Source: Ceratodon purpureus (Eukaryota > Streptophyta > Bryopsida > Pseudoditrichales > Ditrichaceae). From it: a stretch of DNA of 64,000 nt. The position numbers were made by a program, and so were the translations under genes. Shown here in pieces: positions 33,241 to 46,081 of the stretch; the stretch's first letter is position 1, and every line of letters begins with the position of its first letter. The notes below the pieces were generated by a model that was not told the DNA's origin, did no database searches, and worked only from the letters and a program-made list of their open reading frames with translations. The stretch lies in NCBI GenBank assembly GCA_014871385.1, contig CM026428.1, positions 6,551,471 to 6,615,470 of the forward strand. The letters are read 5' to 3'.

Positions 33241-34566
33241 AACCCTAAGTTACACACTCCGGAAGCACTACCTCCACTGGCACTCCTTCAAGTGCGTTTA
33301 GATCCCCAAAAATATGGGGGGTTTGCACTGATTGACCAGATTGCAGAGTTTTGGGGAAGATGTTTTGGTGTTAATCAGGGGCATTGAATTTTGGATCCAC
33401 ATTCAACTAGATACTGTAACTGCTTAGCCTCGTCCACGTGAGCAACTTGATAAGTTCATTAGAACAGGAGTGGTGTTTAGGATTATTCCAATCTTTCTTT
33501 GTTGCAACTTTGTTGGAAATGAAAAGCCATATCTCCTCCAGTCTCATCCTCTCAGAAAAGAAAGACTAATGTGAAGCAGGTATAAAATGTTCACCAGCTA
33601 ACACAGTGTGTGCTGTGTTATTTTAGCATTTGTTTAAATCGCTGAACGGCCACACAGGGTCCATGTACAGAGAAATCTCTTTCTGCACCAGGTGGGCAAG
33701 CTGTACATAAATTACTGTACTGTACAAAAACTACATGGTAGTTGCTTCACCACTTACTAGAGCACATACAATTTGTGGACGTTCAAGTTCAAATGTCTGG
33801 ACCACAGGAGATGATGATGTTAGGCACACTGTCGTGCAACAACCTCCTGATGCCCACTTTGAACAGGTGTATATTACATGTTACATAGTAGAAGAGTACG
33901 AGGATACTTTCATGATGTATGTATTTGGGCAGTTGGCCTACTTCAAGGACGTGGAAAGAGAAGCAACGTCTGTCACGCAACTCACATCCAACATGCCTTC
34001 TGGCATGTGAGACAAAGCAATCCTTTGTAAGGTAGAGCCCAGAGGCAACTGTTTTGTTGCTGATTGTTCAACTGGACATTCCATAGTTGTGAGGATGAGC
34101 ATTGGAATATAAAGTGATTCTAGTTGAATTTTCTGTCATTGCTCAACTGAACATTTGATAGTTGTGCGGATGGGCATTGGAATGTAAACTTGTAAAGTGA
34201 TTCTAGTTGAATTTGGTGTCATATATCACAGCATTCTCCAGCTTCATAAGAATGCACATCAATATGTACAGTCAATGAAGATGATAAAACATGGGCAGTG
34301 AAAGTCAAAGGAATATAACTTCATGGTTGAAGGTGACAACATATGTTCGTGGAGGTCATGCAAGCATCATGTATATAGTAAAAGTATCAAGGTTTCTGCT
34401 CTGACATGAGGTGAACCAGCCACAATACCACCACAGTTAGGTGTGCAACTTTTTGCAAGCATTGTGTGAAATATCTAGTATTTTTTATTGAAAGAAATAA
34501 GTTTTGAAGATCAAAGCAATTATAATTATAGTTTTTTGATACAAACTAAATTAGTTATGAATTTTT
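33241..34566. other. Intergenic, no gene seen
   Basis: A 91-codon frame at 33735-34010 has no recognised motif. Composition differs from the left half and no palindromes occur from here on. Confidence 0.5.
34067..34222. repeat. Tandem duplication of about 78 bp
   Basis: Two adjacent units share TAGTTGTG.GGATG.GCATTGG and AAAGTGATTCTAGTTGAATT. Confidence 0.8.
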
Positions 34567-34570
34567 TTAA

Positions 34571-35446
34571 CCCTAAAGTTCTGAGGGTATTTTTCATCAA
34601 AACTCCCTCAAAACAGCCCCTCCTCAAAGTCTTCAAAGCAAGGTGGATTTTGCAAATTTGGGGTCTTTATTAGTACATCTAACCGTAAGATCTCGTAGCT
34701 AACTTCTATGTCTACATGTCCAAAACATCTCATACACTCATTCCTCACCAATTGCAAGATCATAACGTTCAAAGTAGAAAAACAAGTGTTTTCTCCCTGC
34801 AAAAAATGGGGACAACAGAGTTTTGAAGGCCCAAAAAACCATTTTTTAAAGTAGATAAGGAATGAGTCTCTCCATATTATTGTTACTAAGTGAGTTAGGT
34901 ACATGTCCGAAAAATACCATATTCAAAAAAGTTGTGGAAGGTTTCCAAAAAAATCATTTTCCGCTAGGGGGTATGCTGAAATTCACATGCAAAGGCCGTT
35001 TTTTGACAATAAAATAGCATATGAAAAATTCATGGATTGGAAATCCGAACAGTGGAAACATGCTCTACTGCCTTCTCTAAACATAAAAAAATCTTATTTT
35101 TGAAAAATATCAAAATCTCAATTTTTGGTGGAATTTCAAAGTTTTGTCTTTGGGCAGATTTTGGCAGGTTTTTGCAATTTTGGGCAGTTTTGGGCAGTTT
35201 TGGGCAGAATTTGCTGCATTTGCAGTGGCTTAGAAAATTTCAGCAGCTACCTAACGAGCATCGTTTGACACTTAAACCTTCATAACTTTTGATCCCGATG
35301 TCAGAATTGAAAAATAAAAATATCCACACGAAGATCTCCGAACAGCCCACCTTCAAAAAAATTCAGAAATTCCCGATGTAAATTGCATTCATAGGTACAT
35401 GCCCAAATTCCAAAAAAGCCAAATGTGGATGATTGTCCTTTAGGGG
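34571..35446. mobile_element. TTAA-flanked non-autonomous DNA transposon (element A)
   Basis: An 876-bp element between TTAA sites (34567-34570 and 35447-35450), beginning CCCTAAAGTT and ending CCTTTAGGGG. It contains a direct repeat of TTTTGGGCAG (about 35165-35210). It has no transposase; its short open frames are shared with element B through DNA identity. It is nearly identical to B in the opposite orientation. Confidence 0.82.
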
Positions 35447-35450
35447 TTAA

Positions 35451-38400
35451 AGAATACTAGAATGACGGCCGCTAGACTAGCCCATTACTCACCTAGTCAA
35501 CACTCAACTAATATAGTTAAAAACCAAGCTTAATTCTATTCAAATACCACTGCGTCCTAAATCTATTAGGACAACATGATTTTATTTAAAAACTACATAC
35601 ATCAACTTGTCATTTAATTATCACCATTGTCTCATTGCAATTGCACCATATTGCCGTTATGGGCGTTTCTTGTAGATGGTGCTCATAAAAAAGTGGCACT
35701 CATGGCTATTTCACCTCAATTGTTTGGTATTGGACTTTTTGAGGATATGGATATGTTGCTACATTCTCAATTTTGAATGTGATTTTTTAGGATTTTTTCT
35801 AAAAATTGGCAATTATAAGAAATTTGTCAAAATAATTTTTCAAACTTTTATGAGGAAAATTTTTGGTTGTTTTAAAATGATGTCATAAATTTCATTAAAT
35901 TTTGCCATACCCATAGCAAATTTTGCATTGAAGATTGATATATAAATATAAACATAACATGATATACCCTTAATGTCATGAAACAAATAGCTTTTTGTAC
36001 GCTACTTCTTTTTCATTTGGTCTATTTCAAGTAAATAAGTCATCAATAGATAAAGATTGTCCTGTAAAAAACCAATAGTGTCATATCAAAATTTAAACTT
36101 ACATCACTATAAACCAATATGTATAAATTTAGAATATATAGTAGCAAACTTTTTGTCACATTACAACATGTCATCTCTAAAAGTCCAATACCCAACAAAG
36201 AAGAAAACTCATGTTATCTTATTTAATTTTAAAATCATTTTGCATGAAATTCTTAAAATTACTTAAAAGTCTCTCTACATTTTATATGGTACATCCAATT
36301 TTTCGCAACCTTCAATTAGCAAGCATAAGCTTCATTTACGCAAGCAAAATGTGTCTTAGAATTTATCGGTGATAAAACCAACAATTGAGAGAAACATTTT
36401 CACAAGTTCAGGTACCCATTTCTTCTCAAAACTCAGAATAAATACTCTTGGTTTTTAGTACTTTTCTCATATTTGTCAAACTTGCACTAGTATAAAGAAT
36501 AGGATTTAACAATCTAAGAGTTAAACACATCAACAATTTATTAATAACTCAAATTATAATTTCAAAAAAACCATAGATTTTCTTACAATTAGACTAGTGT
36601 AATCCAACTATTTTAAACTCACATATCTCCTTATCAAGGGGCTCAGGTTGAATTCTCTAATAAATACCATAAACACACCGGTGGGTCAATTTTGAAAACC
36701 TGTCAAACAACTTTAGGGAATGCAACAGAGGATTGTTTTCAATGTGAATTGTTTTCCAATACAGCTGTGGACAATATGGCACCATTACTTCCAACAAAGG
36801 AATTTCAACTTAATTTTTTTTTTTTCAAATCCCGTTTCAATTGCCAAGGAAAATGTTGTTGGCTTTTGGGACCTCTATCATACAATTTTTGAAATAATTG
36901 GTAGCCACTTATGATAATAAATTCTCTAATGATGGTTTCCAAGAGTAGTTCAACAGCTAATAGGAAAGACCTCGGAGTTTGGAATTTGGAGAAGTGAGCC
37001 CTGTGCTGGCCATTTCGCAGGAATGCAGATTGATTGCTCCAACCTCCAAGTTAACTTGCTGGCTGCCAGACTAGTTTACTCCACTCCCCAAATGAACTTG
37101 TATCATGCTCACTATTAACGTCAAACATAATCACGCAATCTTTAGCTACCGTATGTCGATAGCACGTTCGTTCACCCTCGAAAAAATGTAACTTTCCTTC
37201 GTTTTGGAAAAACAAGGTTTGTTTTCAAAGATTTTTCATTAAAAAATTAAAAAAAATTAAAACTGAAAACAAACTTATATGGATCAAAAATAGACAAAAT
37301 TTACATAAAATAGTTTCTTATATTTTGTTTTTTCCCTCTTTAAATTAATTTTTTTTCTTTTTTCTAATTTCTTTTTTCTTTTTTAAATTATTTGATTAAC
37401 TTGCTATGGATGTATGGTAATTGTAAAGAATAAGCAATGTTGGTGATAGAAATAAAATTCTGATTGATACTCTTCAAAATTTTGGAAGGTGTAAAAATAA
37501 GTATGGAATATGGATATTCTATAAGCTCACTCTTATTTGTTGTTGCGTTACTACATCTCCATTCATGCGATTTGAATTAATGTTTTTTACTTTGATTTCA
37601 AGTATGATTTATGGAGAAAAAACCATGTGTTGTTATTTTTAGTATGGGTTTTGTTGTTATATTTAGGAAATAAAAGTAAAATATTGTTTATTTATTTCAA
37701 ATTTGATTTTTGCATTAAGATATAAGAGGCTTTGAGATCTGATCTTAGTAGGCTCTTTGTTAATCAATTATGATTTGTAAAGGCCTACAAACTTGGACAT
37801 AGACCAACGTATACATTCTTTACAAGTACAAATAGTCAATGGCCATACTAAAAAGAGACTCGCTAAGAAATTTGAGCAAATCATTTATACATATAGCCAA
37901 TGATTTATAATATAAAGTGGATGTATTCAACCTTATGAAACAATTATAGCCACGAAATTTCAACAATTTGATAAAGAATGTTATTCTGTTATACAATCTT
38001 AAAGATATTCTTATTAATAACAAACAAGTGAAATGTTGAATTAAAAATTCAAAAAATTAGAAATCATTTGAATAGAATTGACCATTCTTATCTTATTGTT
38101 TGTGTTTCATAAATAAATTAACACATCTTTAACTTGGTGCACCGGCACATTCCGAGTAAACTATCATATTCTCACTGCTAATTGATGAACATTTGTTACC
38201 ATTTAAGGAAAATTATCCATTAACACCTATTAACACCATTGAATCATGAGAGCAAGCTATAAGTAGCTATAACCACCCAAAATACATTTATTGGCCCCCG
38301 AATTTGAGTCACTAGTGACAATGAATGAGAAAGCGGTGATTATTGGCTAAACGTTGATACAACTTCGTCAAACAACTGTGGTAGTGAATAGATAACTTAA

Positions 38401-39174
38401 TGCTTAAGTTTTTTGAATGAAAACATGTGGTAACAGGCTTGGTATGTAGTGGTATTTGAATTGAATTAATCCGATATGGCAATCAATAAATAGTGAAAGT
38501 TGAGAGTTGTTTGAACATGTATATAATAGTGTAGTTGACAGGTAATTAGGTGCATAATGGATTGGTGTGTAGTGTTTATTAAGGTTTTAATCAACCGCGC
38601 TCCAAAAGTTAATAATTATGAAAAATGATGACCTTAGTTGCATTGATCTTCAAACATTATTTCGTTCATTAAAACATACTTGATGTTTCACACAATATTT
38701 GCAAATGGTTACATTCCTTATTGTGGTGGTCATAGGTTGGTTCACCTTAAATGTGAATGTACTACATTAGCATGTAAATTAAACAAGTGCCATGGTTTAA
38801 GAAATATTCTTGAAATGTCAATATATTCTTAGTTCAATGTAGTCAAACTGTAGCACAAAAACTCTACAATGTATATAACATTCTCTTATCATTAAAGTCA
38901 CATGCATATATTAGTGTTACTTCCAAAAAATAGTATTACATCTACTAGTATATGTACATTTAGTTTCCAAAAAAATGATACTAATTTAGGAGAACCATGT
39001 CACTAATTCATGTATGCATATTAATTTAGCAGGAATATAGTTAGCTAAAAATTCACCTTCAATTTGAGCATTGATATTTTTTATTTGTGATCTTTTAGAA
39101 GTCATAGGTAAAATCCTACGGTTGGAGATATAAAAAATTCTTGCCGCTTAGCATTGTTTATAAATCAACATCAT
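35451..39174. other. AT-rich intergenic DNA, no gene seen
   Basis: Several kilobases of AT-rich sequence with only short open frames, no recognised repeats of size and no coding motifs. Confidence 0.5.
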
Positions 39175-39178
39175 TTAA

Positions 39179-39722
39179 TCCCTAAAGGGGCTAGGGTTTG
39201 TCTAATTGGGACTATTTTGAAAGATTCATTATAAAATAGATTGTAGGGACATGTTTTGGATTGATGTTCAAACAAAAGTTACAGTTTTGTATTTTTAGGT
39301 TGAATCCGTACAGTTGGATTTACTATTATTCAAAACCGAAAATTCAAAAATTCTTCTAAATTACGTTATGAAGAAAATATTCATAATTTTGGAGCAAAAT
39401 ATTCATGGAATGGATTTGGAATGTGGTGATCTCACACCTATATTTTTGGAGATTTTCTTCATTAACTTGAACTAAACTTTCATTATTTTGATGGCCCTTT
39501 CTGAACTAAAAACCAACGAAGTCAACCCTTAACTTACATCTAATCTCAAATTTTTATTGAATTATGCAATAGAGCCATATCAAATCCAACCGTTGATTAG
39601 TAAAATAAAGTTGTTAAGCTACCTAATATAAAAAAATCAACCTATATTTTTTTTACAATAGGGAATAACTGTTGTTTGAAAAATGTAATCGACAGAAAAC
39701 CGCTCGATTTGGCCTTTAAGGT
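39179..39722. mobile_element. TTAA-flanked element, diverged (element F)
   Basis: A 544-bp stretch between TTAA sites (39175-39178 and 39723-39726), beginning TCCCTAAAGG and ending GGCCTTTAAGGT. Near its right end a TCGACAGAAAACCGCTCGAT block resembles the left end of element E (TCGACCGAAAACTGGTCGAT). Confidence 0.55.
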
Positions 39723-39779
39723 TTAAAAATAAAGTTTCAATATTATTTTTGTATGGTCACTTTGAAAATAAGTGTCAAG

Positions 39780-39895
39780 TGTAAATTAGTTCTCTGGCCT
39801 TGCCGGCCCTAGCAGGGCTGACTTGTCTTTGTTCTCTCCTTGTGTAGTAAAGTTTCCCTTTATTTGTGTCAAAATAAATAAATAAATAAATAATC
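39780..39895 (+). mobile_element. SINE-like retroposon with AAAT tail
   Basis: Matches the intronic copy at 27311-27410 (CTGGCCTTGCCGGCCCTAGC onward) and ends in (AAAT)n. Flanked by AGTGTCAAG at 39771-39779 and 39896-39904, a likely 9-bp target-site duplication. It lies about 50 bp from the end of element F. Confidence 0.75.
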
Positions 39896-39904
39896 AGTGT
39901 CAAG

Positions 39905-41140
39905 CATACTGAAGGGCAATAAGGTAGTGGTATCAAAAATCGACCAACTCCAAAAACTGACCATAAGCCTTCACCTAGCCTGTTTCTTGAAATTGTGCAA
40001 AAGCATTCTAATTCCGTCCATGGCTGCAGAAATTGAGTGCTTGTGAATGATGCAGAGACGTTCTATTCTGAGAATCCAAGTGGTCATACTAACTACAACT
40101 CTATGAGCGGTTAGTGGCCCCCCTAGGGCTGAACACTAATAATTTCATAGGAAATTGTAGAATTTCTCAAAAAATGATTTTTGTTTTTTGGGATGGCTTT
40201 GCACTAGCTTTGCACTCCGTCCAAAAATTATAAACTTTTTCCACCACTGTTCCAAATAAGCAAACCTGAAAATTGGACGGTTTCTGGTACCACTACCTTA
40301 TACATTGCATATCTAGAACTTAGCTGGGTAAATCCACATAGCATCCAATAGCAAACATATGCTCCATGTGCAACAATTGTTAGTTAAAAAAACTGTAATG
40401 AACTGGCCAACACTCATAAACCTCATCACCTTGCACGAAGAAGTCTTAGAAAAATACTATTTCTTTTGCACTTTTTTTTTACCTTTCCTCCCTTTTCCTG
40501 GCTGGAAACTGGCTGGCAAAGTGGCAGAAACGAATGAAATTAGAGAGATTCCAGTCAAGCAGGGAGGATAGCATTGGATATAGTGTTACCAAGTATAGCA
40601 TTCCTCAGGGGCTTCTCCGTTTGTACTGTAGTGCTGTTAATACCACAGCGTATGTGGTTCCGGCATGTTCACAAGCAATCAGAGATCCAGATGTTGACTA
40701 GAATGCCTCCTCAGGTGAAGCCCACATGAGGGTCCGTCCATAAGCCTCGTCCCGGAATAACCCATCGGTGGCAGGTGAACAATCCGTCCAGGAGTCCAGG
40801 TGGGCAATTGTTGGATAACACCGCATTTGGTTACTGTATCCAATCTGAGATATACCACAAATGGTTACTGTATCACATGCTTTCTGGTTGTGATGTATGC
40901 ATTTAGGTTCTTATTTATTAATAGGAATGATCATTGGAGAGAAGCAACTTGTTGGAAATGGGGCTGAATTATAATGAAAATCATGAAAGAAAAAAGATAT
41001 GAAAAACATAGATGGATGTGCACTGAAGTCATCATGCAGTGTGTGTATTGCTAATTTGGGAGTTGTTTTCAAGTGTTGGGATATGAAATAGCATCACCTA
41101 TGCTTATTTTTTTTGCAGACGAGAGTTTTGTGGGAGTGAT
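39905..41140. other. Intergenic, no gene seen
   Basis: Short open frames only; no repeat or motif recognised. Confidence 0.5.
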
Positions 41141-41144
41141 TTAA

Positions 41145-42013
41145 CCTCTAAAGGACAATATTCCACATTTGGGCTTTTTAAGAATTTGGGAATGTACCTA
41201 CGACTTCAATTAAAATCGAGATTCCTTGAAATTTTAAATGAAGGTGTGCCGTTCCGAGAGCTCGGTGTGAATATTTTTATTTTTCAATTCCGACATCGGT
41301 ATCAAAAGTTATGAATGTTTAAGTGTCAAACGATGCTCGTTAGGTAGCTGCTGAAATTTTCTAAGCCACTGCAAATGCAGCAAATTCTGCCCAAAACTGC
41401 CCAAAACTGCCCAAAACTGCCCAAAACTGCCCAAAGACAAAACTTTGAAATTCCACCAAAAATTGAGATTTTGATATTTTTCAAAAATAAGATTTTTTAT
41501 GTATAGAGAAGGCAGTAGAGCATGTTTCCACTGTTCGGATTTCCAATCCATGAATTTTTCATATGCTATTTTATTGTCAAAAAACGGCCTTTGCATGTGA
41601 ATTTCAGCATACCCCCTAGCGGAAAATGATTTTTTTGGAAACCTTCCACAACTTTTTTGAATATGGTATTTTTTGGACATGTACCTAACTCACTTAGTAA
41701 CAATAATATGGAGAGACTCATTCCTTGTCTACTTTAAAAAATGGTTTTTTGGGCCTTCAAAACTCTGCTGTCCCCTTTTTTTGCAGGGAGAAAAAACTTG
41801 TTTTTCTACTTTGAACGTTATGATCTTGCAATTGGTGAGGAATGAGTGTATGAGATGTTTTGGACATGTAGACATAGAAGTTAGCTACGAGATCTTACGG
41901 TTAGATGTACTAAAAAAGACCCCAAGTTTGCAAAATCCACCTTGCTTTGAAGACTTTGAGGAGGGGCTGTTTTGAGGGAGTTTTGATGAAAAGTACCCGC
42001 AGAACTTTAGGGG
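41145..42013. mobile_element. TTAA-flanked non-autonomous DNA transposon (element B)
   Basis: An 869-bp element between TTAA sites (41141-41144 and 42014-42017), beginning CCTCTAAAGG and ending ACTTTAGGGG. It is a near-identical inverted copy of element A, 5.7 kb away, including the internal decamer repeat (CTGCCCAAAA on this strand). Confidence 0.82.
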
Positions 42014-42017
42014 TTAA

Positions 42018-43467
42018 ATGGAATCATGGATTGGGAATTCGACTATGTATCCTACCATTACTGGCAACAACATTCTGCAATGAAATTTTGCATCAAAGAT
42101 GTGGTTTTAAATTTAAAAAAAAATTCCCGTTATTACCCATTCAAGAAAAGTTGATAGTGTCAACAGAATTTCCAAAGCAAAGTATTTCATGTCATTTCTA
42201 AATTAACCATTTTGAGGCGGTTCACACTACAGATTAATAACTTGTTCCATGGAGCTCCAAAATTTGTGATTGGCTATATCAACTCATTAATTGCAAATGG
42301 ATCCATCACAAATTTTAGAGCTGCACGAGACAAGTTCTTGGTATTAAAAACCCCTACATGTGAAGAAAAAAAATTAGATCTCTTATATCTTCATATTTCC
42401 AACACTATGATCAAATCATTCCAATGAGATTATTGCCAATTTTGACATTGAAACTTAATTTTGAAGTGATTGTTAGAAGATAACTTGATAATTCTATTGT
42501 AACAATGAATGATTGAATCTTTTCATGGTATCTCATCACTTTCTAGTACTTTCAAATGTCACGGCTTTTAAATTATGACAGCCTGTGGTCGATAATAAGG
42601 ACCATCATAAGGCTTTCAGACACTAGGCGTTTCAAAATGCATTTAAATATAAAGATGTCATAATTGCTTCAAAAGTTTAACATGTAAATCATTGCAATTC
42701 AACATTGAATCACCTTAATTACTTTCCAATGACATCTTTGATTACTCTAAGAGAAATCAACCCATATCTACCACTTATCCATGTGTGTCATATATAGGAA
42801 ATGCAAGCAATAGCCAGAAGCACATTCATTAGTCACCAAATTTAAGGAGATGACAATGAATTCAAGTGTGGTAGTTGTGAGCTAGAATTTTGATGCAATG
42901 ATGATGAGACGGTGAAGATAATGAAAAGATGAACGAATGTTTAAATATTTCAACTAAAAATCATGTAGTGATACATGGTGGTATTTGAATGGAATTTAGT
43001 TGATTTTGCATGCAACATTGAAGCCGTTCACAAATCCTTGGGGCATTGCTAAAAATAAACCCTAAACATTTTCGGTGGAAGCATGATAAATTTTTCCACA
43101 GCCATCTCAACTTTGCAAATACTTGGATTTGGTAGGCAGGGAAGCTATAACCCGGTGGGTTGATGCGTTGGCCAAGCTAGTGGGATAAGTGCTTCATGTG
43201 TATTCAAGTAATTCCATTGCTTTCAAAATGAGGAAGGGCTTATACCTTTCTGCTGGCCGGATGTCGGAACCAAATCCACAGCATGTCGCAGGCGGGCGTA
43301 GACACATGTGCGTGCTCCTGCCAACAACATGTGTGAACCAACCCATTAAGAGGTGGTTGAGTAGTGATTGGGTGGATAATGGGCTAGTTTAGTGGCGATC
43401 ATTCTAATAACCTCTAAAAATTCTTAATTGATTCAATTTTCATCAAAAACTTATAATTTTAATCACA
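42018..43467. other. Intergenic, no gene seen
   Basis: AT-rich with short frames; a somewhat GC-richer patch at 43140-43390 shows no recognisable domain. Confidence 0.5.
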
Positions 43468-43471
43468 TTAA

Positions 43472-44386
43472 CCCCTAAAGGTCCAGGAAACCTGATTTGG
43501 GTTTTTGCTATTTTGGGCAGCCTAGTTGAAGAGGTTAAAAGTTATATTTTTGCCTAATATTTTTATTGGATGTTCCCTTTACAACAAGGTGTACGTGGTA
43601 AAAATTTCAAAGTCAAATTCCAATTTTAGAACCTTCATCTAGAAATTTTTGCTTTCAAGTCTAAAATGGGCAGTTTAAAATTAGGGTTTTTTTCAATTTT
43701 TTTTTAGAAGTATGTTCATTACCAAATCACTACTCAAAATCCAAAGAGACCCAAGCCAAAAAGGTTACCAATTTTACAAGGGCAGCATCCAAAATTTCCA
43801 TGAACAAGCTTCAAAGTTTTCTTTAATTTGACAATTTTTCCTTTCAAAAATTGTCAAAATTTGAGCTTCAATTTTCTCTTCCAAAATTTACAAACTCATA
43901 GATGTAACTTTTCACCGTTCACTTTTTTTCCAAACCAAAAAAATTTAATGTTATTTAAGTTTTACCATATTGACAATTTTGTACATTCTTTTGGAAAATA
44001 ATTTGCATGAAGGCCAAAAAATCAAAAGAAGTCTTCAAAATTTTGCATGGAGGTGCCCAACTTAGTTAGCTATATGGAAAAAAGTACGAGTAAAATGTTT
44101 GGGGTAACAATCATAAAGTCTCCCTTGGCACCATTTGGACTATGCCTTTTGTGGAAAGCCAAAAAAAAAAAAACAGTAAACTTTGAACGTTATAATCTCA
44201 CAAATGGTAAAGGTCCAACAGTTGAAATTTGACATGGTGTTAGTGCAAGTAATTAGGTTGAAGATCTTACGGTTGAAAATACCAGAAAAACAAATTTTAT
44301 TGGAAAAATACATCAATTTCCATACGGTGATCAAAGCCTGCAGTTTTCAGTTTTGGAAGTGCCAAAACACCTTAGAGCTTTAGGGG
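43472..44386. mobile_element. TTAA-flanked non-autonomous DNA transposon (element C)
   Basis: A 915-bp element between TTAA sites (43468-43471 and 44387-44390), beginning CCCCTAAAGG and ending GCTTTAGGGG. It shares the GAACGTTAT and GATCTTACGGTT blocks with A and B near its right end but is otherwise diverged. Confidence 0.78.
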
Positions 44387-44390
44387 TTAA

Positions 44391-45220
44391 TTTTTAAACC
44401 TTTTTTTGACAAAAAAATATTGGATATATCACACAATACTTGCAAAAGGTTACATTCCTTAATGTGGCTGCTTCGTAGTAGATAAAAATCATTTAGGTTG
44501 TGGCGTAACTGTGGGACCTATACCATGGGCCACCCACAGATAAGGGACCCATGTTTCTAGGACCTTCAAACAAGACCACATTGCATGTAACTTAAGTTGC
44601 GCGGTTACTTTTAGCAATGGAATTCTATTTGAAAGGGGAAAAGGGACAGGAGGAAACAAGATTGAAGAAAGCAGAACTTCCAGTGGCCCTCAGAAGACCA
44701 ACCCCTCGGATCAAGATCTGAATCATCAGAAGCATGGCTTGCAAGGCCCTTTCTTATGCCCAAGTGAATATTGAACACCAGGTTGTTTGTCACAATCAAA
44801 TTTATTACCAAATGGAGCCGATTTGTGGAAGTTGGCATAGGTGCGAGATCATCATTGAAATTGATATTGTCTGGAACTGAGAAGCTTGACGGTTGACTGC
44901 AGGTGCCAGAACCGTCAATGCTTGCCATCAGCCATGAATTTTCTGAATCTTGTCGTGGTGGATATTAAATTGTTAAATTTTGAGATGTAGAGGTAGACTT
45001 GGAGTTGACTTCAATGAATAAATCCATTGAAAATAGATGTTCATTTTCACTTTTTGAGTAGGCCAATTGGAGAAAACAAAGAAAACGTTTTTGTGCTCAA
45101 AAGGTGATGTAAGTACTAAAGGGTTAATTAATGATCCACAACATATATGGTAAAAGTAGTGGACCTCCAATCTAACAACTTTTTATTTTAAATCCAAAGC
45201 GTCATATAAAATAATATTTA
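44391..45220. other. Intergenic, no gene seen
   Basis: A minus-strand frame at 44611-44928 has no recognised motif. An isolated CTAAAGGGTTAA at about 45116 resembles a terminus of the TTAA elements without a clear partner. Confidence 0.45.
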
Positions 45221-45224
45221 TTAT

Positions 45225-46077
45225 CCCCTAAACGGCCAAAGTCCTAGAATGGGTGTTCTTGGAATTTGGGCAGGTTCCTAAGAATTCAAATTTACTTGAA
45301 ATTTTATGAATTTTTTTGTGGAAAAAGGTTTTTTCAAGAGGTTTTTGGGGATATTTTTTTAATTTTTTTTGGATGAAGTGAGGAAAAGTTATGCTCCTCT
45401 GAGCATAAAATGCCCTTCCACGGGCAAGCTCTCAGCCACTGTGAATGCAGCAATTTCTGCCCGAAACTGCCCATAACTGCCCAAAACTGCCCAAATCTGC
45501 CTAAAGACGAAACTTTGAAATTCTACCAAAAATCGAGATTTTATTTTTTTCCAAAAATAAAAATTTGTGTATGTAGAAGAGCAACTAGAGCATGTTTCCA
45601 CCGTTTGGATTTTCAATCCAAGAATGTTTCATATGCTATTTTTATTGTAAAAAAACGGCCTTTGTACATGAATTTCAGCATACCCCCTTGTTGAGACTGA
45701 TGATTTTCTCAAGGTTCTACACCTTGCATGGGTATGAGCTTTTGTAGACATGTACCTAAGTCACCTAGGAACATGAATCTTAAGAGGCACCATCCAAATC
45801 TACTCAAAAAAAATGGTTTTTTTGGACACCAAAATACTGCTGTCCCCTTTTTGCAGGGTTAAAAAAACTTTTTTTTTTCAACTTTGAATGTTATGATCTC
45901 TCAAATGGTAAGGAATGAGAGTGTGAGATTTGGTAGGCATATAGACAAAGTAGTCAGATACAAGATCTTACCGTTGGAAATACAAAAATTGGTTCCAAGT
46001 TTGCACTATCCGGCTTGCTTTCAAAAGGGACTATTTGGAGGCAGTTTTGAGCAAAAACACCCTTGGCTGTTTAGGGG
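45225..46077. mobile_element. TTAA-flanked non-autonomous DNA transposon (element D)
   Basis: An 853-bp element with TTAT on the left (45221-45224) and TTAA on the right (46078-46081), beginning CCCCTAAACG and ending TGTTTAGGGG. It shares the CTGCCCAAAA decamers and several blocks with B, in the same orientation. Confidence 0.78.
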
Positions 46078-46081
46078 TTAA

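Noticed and set aside
34608-41975. Matching open frames of 60-123 codons in elements A and B
   Set aside because: Shared only because the elements are near-identical; no transposase signature, and the frames are not retained in C or D.
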